From an uncultured Ezakiella sp. (lineage in GTDB: Bacteria > Bacillota > Clostridia > Tissierellales > Peptoniphilaceae): 39,121 nt of DNA. Under the pieces are notes generated by a model. That model was not told the origin of the DNA and ran no database searches. It saw only the letters and a program-made list of their open reading frames with translations. Shown in pieces: positions 26,601 through 36,400 of the stretch. The first letter of the stretch is position 1. Every line of letters begins with the position of its first letter. A program made the translations under genes and the position numbers. The stretch covers positions 1 to 39,121 of the forward strand of contig CAMYPV010000004.1 in assembly GCA_947293975.1 (NCBI GenBank). Reading direction: 5' to 3'.

Positions 26601-29600
26601 TATTGGGCTGTAACTGTAATATCACTTTGTATTGCTTTAGTGTCGATATAATCCCAAGCATTCGGAGCAGCTTTTTGTTTCCAACCTGTTTCTGCTTTTA
26701 TTGTAGGTTTTTTAATTTTATCATTACCTAATGTTATAGTTGGGTTTGCTTCTGGATTTACATAATAGACAGTTTGTCCTTCAATCTTGCTTCCGTGGTC
26801 ACCCTTGTCAAAGGTTACTGTTACATAACCGTTAGGCTTTGCGTTTGGAGTATCTCCAGTTTTTTCTGGAATAATATCTTCAAGCTTTTTAAAGTTTCCT
26901 TTAACTGTTGTGTCTTTAGTATACTTCTTAGCTCCTGTTGGGAATTCCTGATCTTCTATCTTCCACTTATCAAACTCATAGCCTGTGTCAGCTGCTGTCT
27001 TTGGTTGAGGGACTGTTACATCTGTATTTGGTTTTACAAAGTAAGTTTTTGTTTCGCCTTGTGCTATTAATCCACCTTGTCCCTCAATTTCGAAAGTAAC
27101 TGTCACATAGCCATCTGGCTTTTCTGACTCATCATCTTTTGTCTTTGGAATAACTGATTTCAATTCATTAAAGTTTGCTGTGATCGTTGAAACTGGATCT
27201 TTATAAACTGTTGGGATTGTAGCATCTGGACTCCAAGATCCAAATTCAAAACCAGTGTTACCTTTTGCTAGTGAAGTTGGAGGAGTAAGAGTTACATACT
27301 TAGTTGGATTAACATAATAAACTTTTTCTGTAATGACTGTTTCGCCATCTTTTAATTTACCATTTTCTCCAGCTACGAACTTAACTTCTACATAACCTTC
27401 AGGTTTTTTTGTGTTTTCGTCTATTTTCTCAATTGTATCGGGTATAGGTTTCGCTTTCACTTTTACTACAATATCAGCTGTTCCAATTGTAGTTGTATCT
27501 GCTGGCTTCCAAACTTGATTATTATGTTCATCAAGTTTTACTTCATATCCAATTTCAGCTTTAACGCCTGGCTTTACAATTTCTGCATTTCCTAATGTAA
27601 GCGGTTTACCTTGATCATCCTTAGCATTTTGTTTTACATAGTACGCTTTGTTTTGCGTTAGCTTCAAGCCCGTTTCCGCTTCAAAGGTTACTTTAATATA
27701 GCCATCAGGTCTTACAACTTTAGGGTCATCTAGATTCGTTGGATCAAACGGAATTATATTTTTAGCTTCTGTATAAGTTGCTGTTATAGTTGTTGCTTGT
27801 TCAAATTTCTTAGCTTTTCCTACTGTATAAGTTTCTCCAGTTTTAACGTCACCAATCTTCCATTCTTTAAATGTAAAGTATTGTTTTCCTACTGGATTTT
27901 TAACTGGAATAGTAACTTCTTTTTCAGGGTTTACCCAGAAGATTTGGTCTTCCTTGGATGCATCTGTAGCCTTATCTGTTGCCACAAATTTTACTTCCAC
28001 AAAGCCTTCTGGTACGTGGTCTGGTTTTGTAGTTCCAGCTTGTGGAATGACGTCAGAAACGTATTGAGCTGTGATAGTGGTCTCTGTTTTAAATTGATGT
28101 CTCGGTTTATCTGCAAGTTTATATTCCACAGGGTCCGGTGTTCCCGGAATGGTCCACTTAACAAACTTATTGTCTCTGTCTCCCACGGGATCTTTCCCGG
28201 GGATGACAACTTTGGCATCCGGGTTCACATAGTAAGTGTACTTTTGCGGATCTTTTGCCTTCGTCGTCGGATCCACTGTTACCTTGACATAATTGTCGGG
28301 AACAAAATTTTCTTTTCCCGCTTTTGTCTTAGCTTCGTATATGTTCTTAATAACCCTAATCTTAATGTCGACTTTTTGCGGTGTACCATTTTGAGGGGTT
28401 ACTTGTGCCTTTAAAGTGACATTCTTATAAACACCTGTGTTTGGATCTTCTTTTAATTTTTCATACAGGTAGTTTTTTAAATTCGCCTCCGCAACGGGAT
28501 TGCCATCATCGCCTAATATTTCAAGCTTATCGTTAGTTTCTAAATCTTGTGGTGTTCCACTTCCATCTTTGATCTTAACGACTGCCCTTAATTGATCCAG
28601 GGTCGGAAGGAAGTCATTAACGTACTCTGTTCCCTTAGCGAAGGATTCTTTGACTTCCAATTCATCTACCTTGATTTCATTGTTATCCCACATGGCGTAG
28701 AAGGTTTTGGATTCTTTGATGTCCTTAAAGGCCGCATCGGTAACGGAAACAAGCTCATTTTGAGCATTTTTAATGCCCCACCCCTTGAAGGTTTCGCGAT
28801 ACTTGCTTATGCCTACCGGCATGTCCGTCAAGTCCTTGCCATATTCCACTTCCTTGACGATTTTCTTGTCCGTATCAGGGGCAGTAAAGTTTTTAAACTT
28901 ACCACCATTAGCATCAAATGTCACGGGGATTATCTCTGTCATAGTGAGCTTACCACCCTTAATGACGTCGTAGGTGAAATCGTATTTAAACTTGTGATCA
29001 CCAGACTTAACAGTTTTCTTTGTCGTGTCAAAAGTTAAACCTGCTGTATTAGTCTTTACATTAACATTTGGAGTTTTATAGAGAGCGTCAGCTATTATAA
29101 GTCCTCCTTCGAACGCATCTTCCCAGTCTCTGATAATCTTTACATCCTTATTATTCTTGGGAAGGTCAAATACAACTGGTTCATCATAAAATTCCGGCTC
29201 TTTTTCTTCAAACGTTCCTTGGATTTGGGGTCTTTGGTCTTCTGCTACTCCCGTTTTCCATTCCGATTTAAATTTCGTGGAAGCAACTTGTTGTAATCCA
29301 AGCTCTAGCGTGATATTAGCAATTATCTCTCCATCTGCATTTTCAGGTGAAAATGTAGGGCTAGATCCTTCTGTACCTGTCATTCTAGCTGTTAAAAGCT
29401 TTATGTTCTCTGCAACGTCTTCATCAACTCTTACCTCATAATTATAAGGTTTTAATTTCTTAGAGAATAAAGGAAGTTTTGTTGGATTCCCATTTTTATC
29501 AGACCATGTGTATTTACCAGTTTTAGTAACTTTTAAAATATATTCAACACCAGTTTCATCGCCTGTTTCATGGTCACTTTGAGTAAAGATAATTTGAGCT

Positions 29601-29989
29601 GGTTTTGGTTTTCCTTGTTCATCAACTCCAAATATTTCGTTCCATTGAAATTTATTTCCATCAAGACCTGAAAGATTAAAGTCTACCGAAATATTTCCAT
29701 AGTACTTTGGCTTATTGGCATCTTTTGGTTCGTTTTTATCACCAAAATAAGGTCCTCTACCCAATAAGCTAAAACGCGGTGCTGTTGACTTTGCTGCCTT
29801 GTTCTTTTCAGCTATTTTATTTAATTCATTAATTAATTTTGCATCATAGCTTTTTGCATTTATTACACCAAATTTTACATACTTTTCTTTAGGAAGCTTT
29901 ACATCCTCCTTAGCAATTATTGCGTGTGGTGCAATAAATTGTAATACCATTGCTATTACTAATATAATAGAAAATACTCTTTTAATCAT
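23687..29989 (-). CDS. Giant SLH-anchored surface protein with about 12 beta repeats and InlB-type repeats
   Basis: A 2100-aa protein. A signal peptide is visible (MIKRVFSIILVIAMVLQF...). The N-terminal region to about 345 has no clear family. It is followed by one InlB B-type repeat (VTFDANGGKFKNFTAP) and a connector domain at about 440-560. Then come about 12 copies of a 70-90-aa module with the pattern KPxGYVxVTF...YYVNPxxxV...GYxFxxW...TTITAxF, separated by short VIPxxxDD-type linkers. Two InlB B-type repeats lie between modules 10 and 11 (HTVNFDTDGG, MTYKADDK). The C-terminus carries three SLH domains (about 1865-2030: SLSRAEAAQIL, SITQGEWIATL, AITREEVAAVT), which by family knowledge bind pyruvylated secondary cell-wall polymer. 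It is probably an S-layer-associated adhesin or spacer. Its start overlaps the 97-aa gene by 8 bp. A segment near 28-29 kb has much higher GC than the rest. Confidence 0.93.
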   Translation of the reverse strand: MIKRVFSIILVIAMVLQFIAPHAIIAKEDVKLPKEKYVKFGVINAKSYDAKLINELNKIAEKNKAAKSTAPRFSLLGRGPYFGDKNEPKDANKPKYYGNISVDFNLSGLDGNKFQWNEIFGVDEQGKPKPAQIIFTQSDHETGDETGVEYILKVTKTGKYTWSDKNGNPTKLPLFSKKLKPYNYEVRVDEDVAENIKLLTARMTGTEGSSPTFSPENADGEIIANITLELGLQQVASTKFKSEWKTGVAEDQRPQIQGTFEEKEPEFYDEPVVFDLPKNNKDVKIIRDWEDAFEGGLIIADALYKTPNVNVKTNTAGLTFDTTKKTVKSGDHKFKYDFTYDVIKGGKLTMTEIIPVTFDANGGKFKNFTAPDTDKKIVKEVEYGKDLTDMPVGISKYRETFKGWGIKNAQNELVSVTDAAFKDIKESKTFYAMWDNNEIKVDELEVKESFAKGTEYVNDFLPTLDQLRAVVKIKDGSGTPQDLETNDKLEILGDDGNPVAEANLKNYLYEKLKEDPNTGVYKNVTLKAQVTPQNGTPQKVDIKIRVIKNIYEAKTKAGKENFVPDNYVKVTVDPTTKAKDPQKYTYYVNPDAKVVIPGKDPVGDRDNKFVKWTIPGTPDPVEYKLADKPRHQFKTETTITAQYVSDVIPQAGTTKPDHVPEGFVEVKFVATDKATDASKEDQIFWVNPEKEVTIPVKNPVGKQYFTFKEWKIGDVKTGETYTVGKAKKFEQATTITATYTEAKNIIPFDPTNLDDPKVVRPDGYIKVTFEAETGLKLTQNKAYYVKQNAKDDQGKPLTLGNAEIVKPGVKAEIGYEVKLDEHNNQVWKPADTTTIGTADIVVKVKAKPIPDTIEKIDENTKKPEGYVEVKFVAGENGKLKDGETVITEKVYYVNPTKYVTLTPPTSLAKGNTGFEFGSWSPDATIPTVYKDPVSTITANFNELKSVIPKTKDDESEKPDGYVTVTFEIEGQGGLIAQGETKTYFVKPNTDVTVPQPKTAADTGYEFDKWKIEDQEFPTGAKKYTKDTTVKGNFKKLEDIIPEKTGDTPNAKPNGYVTVTFDKGDHGSKIEGQTVYYVNPEANPTITLGNDKIKKPTIKAETGWKQKAAPNAWDYIDTKAIQSDITVTAQYDPMDDVIPKTNDDGSENEKPEGYVEVKFVAGANGTLTENNKVIADKIYFVNPNKYVKLTAPTALAKGNTGYVFSTWDKDISNYNKFTEIVTTISASFVPKDAVVPKTTNDDSEKPAGFVTVTFEIDQQSAGQGTLVGTTTYYVDPKQDVALKPPTTNPKVGYAFEKWSRDTTTKNKYSSNTTITGTFKKLGDVIPGDKTKPEGYVTVTFKANTNGKISGTTVYYVNPNVNVDLTNKAGDSISKTPNLGYTEVGGTWSNKDNKNLNDTFNSDTEFVFNFVALKDVIPAGPGVEQPKGYVKVEFIAGENGSLEGGNKTYYVNPEKDVTVGSTDLPIPEKKPDKNYKFDNWYEAINKDEVIKNDKKFVARFILDKVTMTYKADDKTSGDVPETLSYDIGTEITLAGGVNLKKDNYVLVAWSICDKSYLPGAKYKIEQDTVATAVWEAGLHTVNFDTDGGTHIDSQQVKHGEKISPVENPEKAGHAFMGWKIKGKDKYFDPTKDVVNEDLTLVAQYSSDVIPANDDGSKPEGTPDNFVKVTFVPTDKAKDTAEKIFWVNPEKEVTIPVDNPVANPGFMFKEWKIGDVTTGETYKVGTPKIFTDKNGTTITATYNESENIKPFDPKDKDPMVRPEGYVRVTFDADLGLKLTESKAYYVKKNAGVKLSQLTKPTYDKAKGYDFDKWDKDDTFEIKGEDIVVTAKAKLLPEPECKGGGVVYVPSIAPKDSGKRGDVDKSAKYLEVKYMQGHDNMFMPYKSLSRAEAAQILANALISDGYKYLDIDANTYYSDLKPNAWYLKAVSIVTQAGVFEGFDGKFMPDRSITQGEWIATLVRFQMQGKMKGNAMRVNERHWAKEEVQSAYSVGWLKIYTDGTMPFNVDKAITREEVAAVTNRAFNRVRDFEYELKNENRLYNFKDISRDMWSYYDILCATNTFVHNKKNYLSHEIDYRKYTADYKYEDLIVDHFQRVLRQKNN
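23900..24400 (-). other. SLH cell-wall anchoring region (three domains)
   Basis: Part of the 2100-aa protein. Domain 1 (SLSRAEAAQILANAL) is followed by two complete domains (AWYLKAVSIVTQAGVFEGF..., SAYSVGWLKIYTDG...). The TRAE-type motif is SRAE, TQGE and TREE in the three copies, so the middle copy is degenerate at this motif. This is the only cell-surface anchor visible in the window. Confidence 0.88.
24560..25020 (-). repeat. Copy A of an internal two-unit duplication in the SLH gene
   Basis: This stretch and 27560-28020 encode the same unit pair and remain similar at DNA level. Both contain the 20-mer run AACTGGAATAGTAACTTCTT on the plus strand (near 24908 and 27901), followed by TTTCAGGGTT and ACCCAGAA. 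Such duplicated stretches are possible sites for recombination that changes protein length. Confidence 0.75.
27560..28020 (-). repeat. Copy B of an internal two-unit duplication in the SLH gene
   Basis: Partner of 24560-25020, about 3 kb away in the same orientation. Recombination between the two copies would delete about 3 kb in frame and remove roughly 1000 residues of the repeat stalk. The high-GC block begins within the 5' end of the coding side of this copy (about 27990 upward). Confidence 0.75.
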
Positions 29990-30275
29990 TTGCTTTCACC
30001 TTACCTCTAAATATTTGTTTTGCTATAATGCTCTTCTCTATTCGGAGCAAAATCCCCATCTTTTCCTTCTTAAATAACTCTAATATTTTATCTAGCTTTT
30101 CATACAAACGTACGTCACGACTAATAATATTAGGCTCGTAATGTCGTATAAAATATCTTTCAATCCTCATCTGAATAATGAACATAGTTTTATAAATCGC
30201 TTTAAATGCATCCGTCTCTAACAAAGTAGACGCACGCACATGTGTCATATCCCGTTGTTTAGTAATTTTAATCAT
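29982..30275 (-). CDS. Small basic protein of unknown function coupled to the SLH gene
   Basis: A 97-aa protein, rich in Ile, Lys and Arg, with no signal peptide or membrane segment; it appears mostly helical (IYKTMFIIQMRIERYFIRHY, about 27-46; RLYEKLDKILELFKKEKMGI, about 56-75). I do not recognise a family. It is probably real: it has an RBS (CGAGGAA) 7 nt before the ATG, an extended -10 promoter upstream, and its last codons overlap the SLH start by 8 bp (ATGATTAA), with the SLH RBS (AAGGTGA) inside its end. This arrangement predicts translational coupling, so it may regulate or assist synthesis of the giant protein. RNA- or DNA-binding would suit the charge but is only a guess. Confidence 0.65.
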   Translation of the reverse strand: MIKITKQRDMTHVRASTLLETDAFKAIYKTMFIIQMRIERYFIRHYEPNIISRDVRLYEKLDKILELFKKEKMGILLRIEKSIIAKQIFRGKVKAND

Positions 30276-30335
30276 GTGTTTTTCCTCGTTATCATAATAT
30301 TATTAAATGCATATTGCACCTATTTTCTCTTTTTA

Positions 30336-30364
30336 ATTATACCACATAAAGCTATGTTTTAAAA
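30336..30364 (-). promoter_or_regulatory. Promoter of the 97-aa/SLH gene pair
   Basis: Minus strand: TTTTAA (30359-30364, weak), 17-bp spacer, perfect TATAAT (30336-30341) preceded by TGG. The predicted start near 30329 gives a leader of about 54 nt. A second TATAAT with an extended TGT lies at 30387-30392 and could be an alternative start. No promoter was found between the 97-aa gene and the SLH gene. Confidence 0.55.
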
Positions 30365-30409
30365 GAGTTTTTACACAAATTTTAGCATTATAACAATATT
30401 TTATCATTA

Positions 30410-30447
30410 CACAAAAAAAGATGCCAAGCGTATAGCTTAGCATCTTT
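30410..30447 (-). terminator. Intrinsic terminator of the 2558-aa protein gene
   Basis: A 13-bp stem (AAAGATGCTAAGC / GCTTGGCATCTTT with one G-U) and a 5-nt loop are followed on the minus strand by TTTTTTTG. It begins about 11 bp after the stop codon. Confidence 0.93.
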
Positions 30448-30457
30448 AAATATTTGA

Positions 30458-33400
30458 TTATCTAACTCTGTATTCACGAACGTCGGATCTTATATCGTCT
30501 TTTTCTGAATAGAACTTTATAAGATCGTTTTTCTTTACACAACTTCCTTCAAGGACGCTCAGATTAAATACATTTCGCGTTCCTTTTTGGCTCATTGTAA
30601 TGGTTGTCGTTTGATTTCCTCGTGTCACTTCGAGATATCCAATTGCACCATCTGTCAGTTCCTGAATAATAATAAATTTAGCATTAGGACGTGGGTTACG
30701 AATTCTGATGTCCGGTTTTACAACCGGGGAATCATCGATGGTCGTATCTTCTGTGAAGGATACTTTGTCAACTCCATCTGTTATTAACTTCCAGCCTTTA
30801 AATTCGTATTCATTGACCTGTCCATTTTCTAATGTGAGTGGGTGAACGACCGGTGCTTCGATGTTTACAAGCTCGCTCCTCTTCACGTAGAACTTGGTGT
30901 CCCCTGTCATAAAGGCCTTCTTCGGATCAACTTTAAAGTCTACCAAGACCATGTCTTCTGGCATATCTTTTTTAAGTTCTTCATTGGACTTTTTCGGATC
31001 CACCGGAATGACGTTGGATTCAAGCTCATATTGTGCTGTAAATGTGATATCATTACCACTTAGTTCTAGCACTTTGTCCCAACCAGAGTTTTCAGTTTTT
31101 GCCTTGTAGTATTTTGCTGGGGCGATTTCTGGAACTTTTAAACCTGCTTTAACTGCTTGGTCAAAGCTTAGGTTCTTAGCTACTTTAAACACTGTTTGAC
31201 CATTTAATGTTCCATGAGCGCCTTGTTCGAACTTAACTTTGATAAACTCATCTTCAACTATGTCATTTTCGCCGATCGCTTGAACTGGGTCTTGCCATTT
31301 AGCAACTAGAGTCTTGTTTTCATTTATAGCTGAAGTTAAGTTAAAGTATTCATCTTTACCTTGTTCTTTCCAACCGACAAATACTTTACCTTCTAGTGTT
31401 GGTGGTGTAACATTTGTTAATGTTTTTCCATGTTCAACTATTTGACTAGGAACAACGCTTCCGCCCATGGTGTTAAATGTTACTGTGTGTTTAGATGTTG
31501 TCCATTGTGCTGTTGCTGTTCTTGCTTTTTCAAGTTTAACTTGTGCACCTGGTTGGTAGATTGTTTCATCTTCATCAAGCTTCCAGCCTGCAAACTCTGC
31601 ATTTGGTTTTGCAAGATTGCCTTTATTTGCAAGTCCAACTGTTTCTCCATAATTTACTGTTACAGTTTCTGGAACATCTCCGGTTACATCTTCTCCACCT
31701 TTATTATAAGTCAAGCTTATTTGACCTGATTTAAAGATTGCAACGTGAACTCTTTCGCTTGTGATTGGAGTATTTTCGTCGATAGCTTCTTGCCACTCTT
31801 TAAATACAAATTTTTTATTTGCTGTCGGTGTAGGAACTACTAGAGTTTTATTGTCTGCTGTTGCTTTTTTACCTAATTTAATTCCAGCTTTTGGATTTAC
31901 ATAGTAGATTATTACATCTTTTCCATTAACTTTACCGTTACCATCTGTTTTGAAGGTTACTTTTACATAGCCTTCTGGAATAACTTGGTTAGGGTCGTCA
32001 GTTTTTTCTACTATATCTTTTGACTTAACAAAGTTAAATTCGTAAGTTTTTTCTTCTGTAATCTTTTCGGATTTTATTTCTGGTGACCAGCTTCCACCAT
32101 TTGCTGTGTAGCCGATTGATGGATTCTTGAAAACAGCTTCTGCTTGGCTTGTCATGTCGACTTCTACTTCAGGTGATACATAGTAAACTAAGTCGCCTGA
32201 TACACTTCCACCTTCGCCAGCTTTGAAAGTTACTTTTACATAATTCTTCATAGCTTCCTCTGGCTTGCTGCCATCTGGATTAGCTTTAACTACAGGTTTG
32301 TGAACCTTTACTGGTACTTCTAAAGGCTTGTCATTTGTTCCTGCACTTGAACCATCAGTGTATTCAACGATTACTTTGGCTATACTCTTTCCAGGATTAT
32401 TTACATCTGGATTTTCAACTATAGTTACCTTACTAATAGTTTTTCCTTCAGGTGGAGTAATCATCTTAGTAATTTCTTCAACTGTAGGTGTCTTTCCTTG
32501 TGGTGTTGGTACTGTATCAATCTTAGGTGTCAAATCTTTAATCTTTTCAAATTCAATAGAATATTTTGCAACGATTGTAGTTTCTTTTTCGAATTGTCCT
32601 ACAATCTTATCCTTCCAAGTTCTTGGTGTAGTTTCTTCTGATTTCCAATTAAAGAAGTCCATTTTATATCCAACTGTTCCAGGTTTTGTAGGATCTGCAG
32701 ATACAGTCTTGCCTGTTGGGTTTGTTACGCCTATAGTAACTTCCTTAGTAGGGTTAACCCAGAATGTTTTTTCGAATGCTGTATCTTCAGTAGCCTTATC
32801 TGTTGTCTTAACGATAACTTTTACATAAGTCTTTGGTACGTCTGGTTTATCTTTACCTTTTTCTTGTTCCACTACATCATCAGCACCTACGGGCGTAATG
32901 ATGGTGTCTTTTGTAAACTTATGACGTTTGGTAAAGTCGAAGATGCCGTTTTCTTTGCTCTCTTCATTATAATCAGCAATATCCGCCGTCCAATTGGTAA
33001 ATCTGGAGTCGCCATCAGTTTTAATTTCAGGAATATCTACCCAAGCATTAGGATTTACATAGTAAACTTTGTTATCTTTATTATCAAAGTCTTTGTTTGG
33101 TTTTATTGTAACTTTGATATATCTATTTTCTGTATTGTCTTTTAGAATCTCTTTCAAGCCACCATCTTTGGCCTCTGTTTTTTCAGCCTTCGTTAAATAT
33201 TCTGGCTTATCGCCTTTCTCGTTCAAGGCTTCGTAACGGTTTTTGTAAACCGTTATTGGTATTGGAAGCTCTTGTGGTTTCGTTGTATCTCCATCTTTAA
33301 AGATAACTTTTGCGACGATGTTAAGAACGCGAACTATTTGATCTTTGTCCTCTACATTCATTTCCTTGACCAGGTTAAAGAGGTCTTCGTCGGTCTTGAT

Positions 33401-36400
33401 TTCTGTTTCCTTACCGGCATCATTCTTGTAGATGAATTTGATGTCCGTGCCTTCAGGAATGTCTTTTTCCTCATTCTTTTCTTTCCAGACGAGTTGCGCT
33501 TTTAAATCTGCAATCTTTGGAGCAAAGTCGTTTGTCCATTTACCATTTTTATCCTTGTAAGCTTCTGTTCTTACTAAGCCCGTTGAACTTGTGGACATGC
33601 CTGACCAATCAAAGTAGGCTGTGAATGTGTAGTTTCTGTTGATTTCAGTTTGAGCATTGAGCCACTTTTCATTGTCCCAACCCTTGAAGCTCTTGCCTTG
33701 GTCGGGGGTGATATAGTATCTATTTTCTTCTTTTACCTTGTCGTTGCCTTGGTCGTCTTTGCCGCCTTCCCAGATAATAGGTTTAGGCAATAGGTCGGAC
33801 TTAAGTCCCTTGATGACGTCGTAGTGGAGTTCGGTCACTTCCTTGCCGTCTTTGTCCTTAAATACTCCACCCTTGTTTTTGTCATCAATCTTAAAGGTTA
33901 CTCTTACATATCCTTTTGGCGGTTCTTTATCTCCAGGGACTTCGATTACTCTTGCGTCTTTATAATAGAAGTAAATTTCATCGGAACCTGTGCCGTTGAT
34001 GCCTAAAAATTCGTTGGTCTTTTCATTAACATCGTAGAAAAGTTGTTGTTGAGCAGCACTTGCTAATGTCCATCCAGGAATGTGACGGTAGTTTCTGGCG
34101 TCATAGTGACGGCACTCACTTGTTACGTCTTCCTTGTCAATAACTTTGTATTTGTTGAGTATATCTTCTAATTCCGCTCTCTTAGCTTCAAACTTCGCTT
34201 TGTTTGCGTTGTTTGCTTCTAGGAGGGCATCGTCTGTTAGACCTGTGGTGTTCGTAAGGTCTAAGCCCTTAAAGAACGCATCAACTTCTGCCTTTCCTCT
34301 TTCATCTATATAGTTTACCTTGTAGTTACGTGTTCTGAATGGTCTGTAATAGAATCTGAAGATATTTTCAGGGTTTGGTTTGTAAACAGGATTATCTTCA
34401 TCGCCTTCTTTAATATTGTCTTGAACTCTGAAAGTTTGGAAATATGTGTTGTTTAGTTTAACGCGGTTATTATAGTCTTCGTATTCTTGTTTTAAATCAT
34501 GTTCTGTTTTTATTAACTTGCCAGTTGAGTCTTTTGTCTTTTCAGTCCACGTGCCAGAAAGTTTTTCCATTAACTCATCGTTATCAGCCAAGATCCAATG
34601 TTCGTCTTGCTTTTCACCTGTTGCCGGAACATAGTCATCTACACGTTTGTATGATAAACTGTTAGGTTCTGGGTTTGGATACTTTGTTGTGTCCAGAATG
34701 AATTTTTCACCGTTTTCAGTCTTTTCGTTCTTTAGGTAGTAGTGGTAAACTTTTACCTCTGCTCTCTTGTTTTCAACCCAAATTGCCTTTAGATAGATTG
34801 GAGCAACTACATCTGTTCCGAAGGAATAAAGCTCTGGAACCTTATATCTAGTACGATATGAGTCGTCGATTGTATTAGTATAGTTGCCCTCTTTATCTTT
34901 TTTGTATCTAATTACTTCCCATCCTAAGAAATCGTAGCCGTAACGAGTAGGTTTTGGAAGTTCTTTTAGTTTTTGTCTTTGAACCACGGTGAAGACTTGA
35001 GCCTTTACTTGGTCTTTTTTCCTATCTCCTGTTGGTAGCTCGCTTCCTTCATAACCTTTTACTGGGTAGGTCTTTTCTTCCTCTTTACCTATGTCGCCTT
35101 CTTTGATGGTTTTAGGCTCAGTTGTAAGGTCTTTTAGGTCTATGGAATCGAGTTGTCCTCCATTAGGGTCGACAGTTAGCTTCCATTTATAGTCTGGCTC
35201 ATCCCACTTAGCGTAAAGGTTTGCTGCATGGAAAGGCATGGTTTCTTTTGGATTCTTCCAAACCATCTTTTTCCCAGCAGGGTCTAGTGCCCAGCCCTTA
35301 AATACCATTTGATCTGAAAGGCCTTCTGGTCTTTTCACCCTGAAGTTTCCATTAGCATCTTTGAAGAATTCATTAGGGTTATCTTTGTCTCTTTGTAATA
35401 GGTCATATAGGCCTAATTTATATAAATTATTTGCATCGTCTAGTAAGTTCTTTGGATTTTCTCCCTTAGCAACTTTCTTATACTCCTCCTTTGTATCCAC
35501 AACTGGACTTAGGCACTTTAATGGGAACTCGTAGAAAGTTTCTAGTTGGTTTGTAGAATTAAACTCACTGTCAGCCTTAATTACTGTTGGGTCGTAGTTA
35601 AATCTTAGTGGGTACTTATTACGAGTGTATTTGAATTGTAGATAGCCGTTTTCTGTAAATTCTTGACCATCGTCTATTACATCTCCAAATTCGTCTGAAT
35701 CGCTAAAGAAGGATGGTATAAAGTCTAGCTGGCCTATAGGTAATTTTATACCATTGTTGTTATAGTATGTCCCACAATTGTTAGGTGTTATTTCATCACG
35801 CTCGTCGTTTAGTTCCCCAATTCTTTCTTCGTCCACACGGCCATCTTCCTCGTTTTCCTCTTTGATTGCCGGCCAAGCAACTCTAGGATTATATCCATAA
35901 GGTGTAAAACCTGTAACTTTCGGGTACCTGTGGCCATAGCCCGGGTCAGCTGTATCTGCCTTAGTCCTAACAAGATCGTAACGTATGATGGTTTCGCCTT
36001 TCTTGAAGCCGTCCATCCAAAAGTCCATGTGGTGAGGGATAGATGGATGATCCTGCTTAATACCGAAGGAAAGGGTTTTAAAATCGAATTTATCTAAATC
36101 CTTGGTTGTGCCGTCGCCCTTATCTATGTGCTTAGTATAGCCACCCCAGCTAGTATAGTTTGCCATGTCAAGGAACTGATCAGCATCAAGTCTATATGGT
36201 GGAGTGTCTAAATGCAATGGCCAATTTGGACTAGTATAATTTGGTCCCCAGCCGAAAGATTGATAGCCTGGTGTAAAGCCCTTTGTTTGCTTGGCATCAT
36301 TTGGCCACTTATACATCATCTCATTAAATCTCGCCTTGTAGTGGTAAAGATTGCCAGGACCACCTAGCATTACCGCCTTTCCCTTTTGCGGGTCGTAGCC

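Larger units (their letters stand above)
24490..28330 (-). repeat. Array of about 12 coding repeats, 210-290 bp each
   Basis: Each unit is marked by a YYVNP/FWVNP-type motif and a GYV-VTF start. Units are diverged rather than identical. There is higher order: units 2-3 (FWVNPEKEVTIPV..., then a KLTQNKAYYVK unit) match units 11-12 (FWVNPEKEVTIPV..., KLTESKAYYVK), and units 4-5 match units 7-8. This implies past duplication of blocks of two or more units. Confidence 0.85.

Noticed and set aside
27797..28414. Plus-strand open frame of 205 codons
   Set aside because: It is antisense to the repeat region of the SLH gene, encodes a Phe/Cys-rich product typical of reverse-strand shadows, and has no supporting RBS or promoter.
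30341..30370. A stretch resembling part of a type II CRISPR repeat (AAAGCTATGTTTTAAAA)
   Set aside because: It occurs once, there are no evenly spaced copies and no cas genes in the window; it lies in the promoter region of the 97-aa gene and is a chance likeness in AT-rich DNA.
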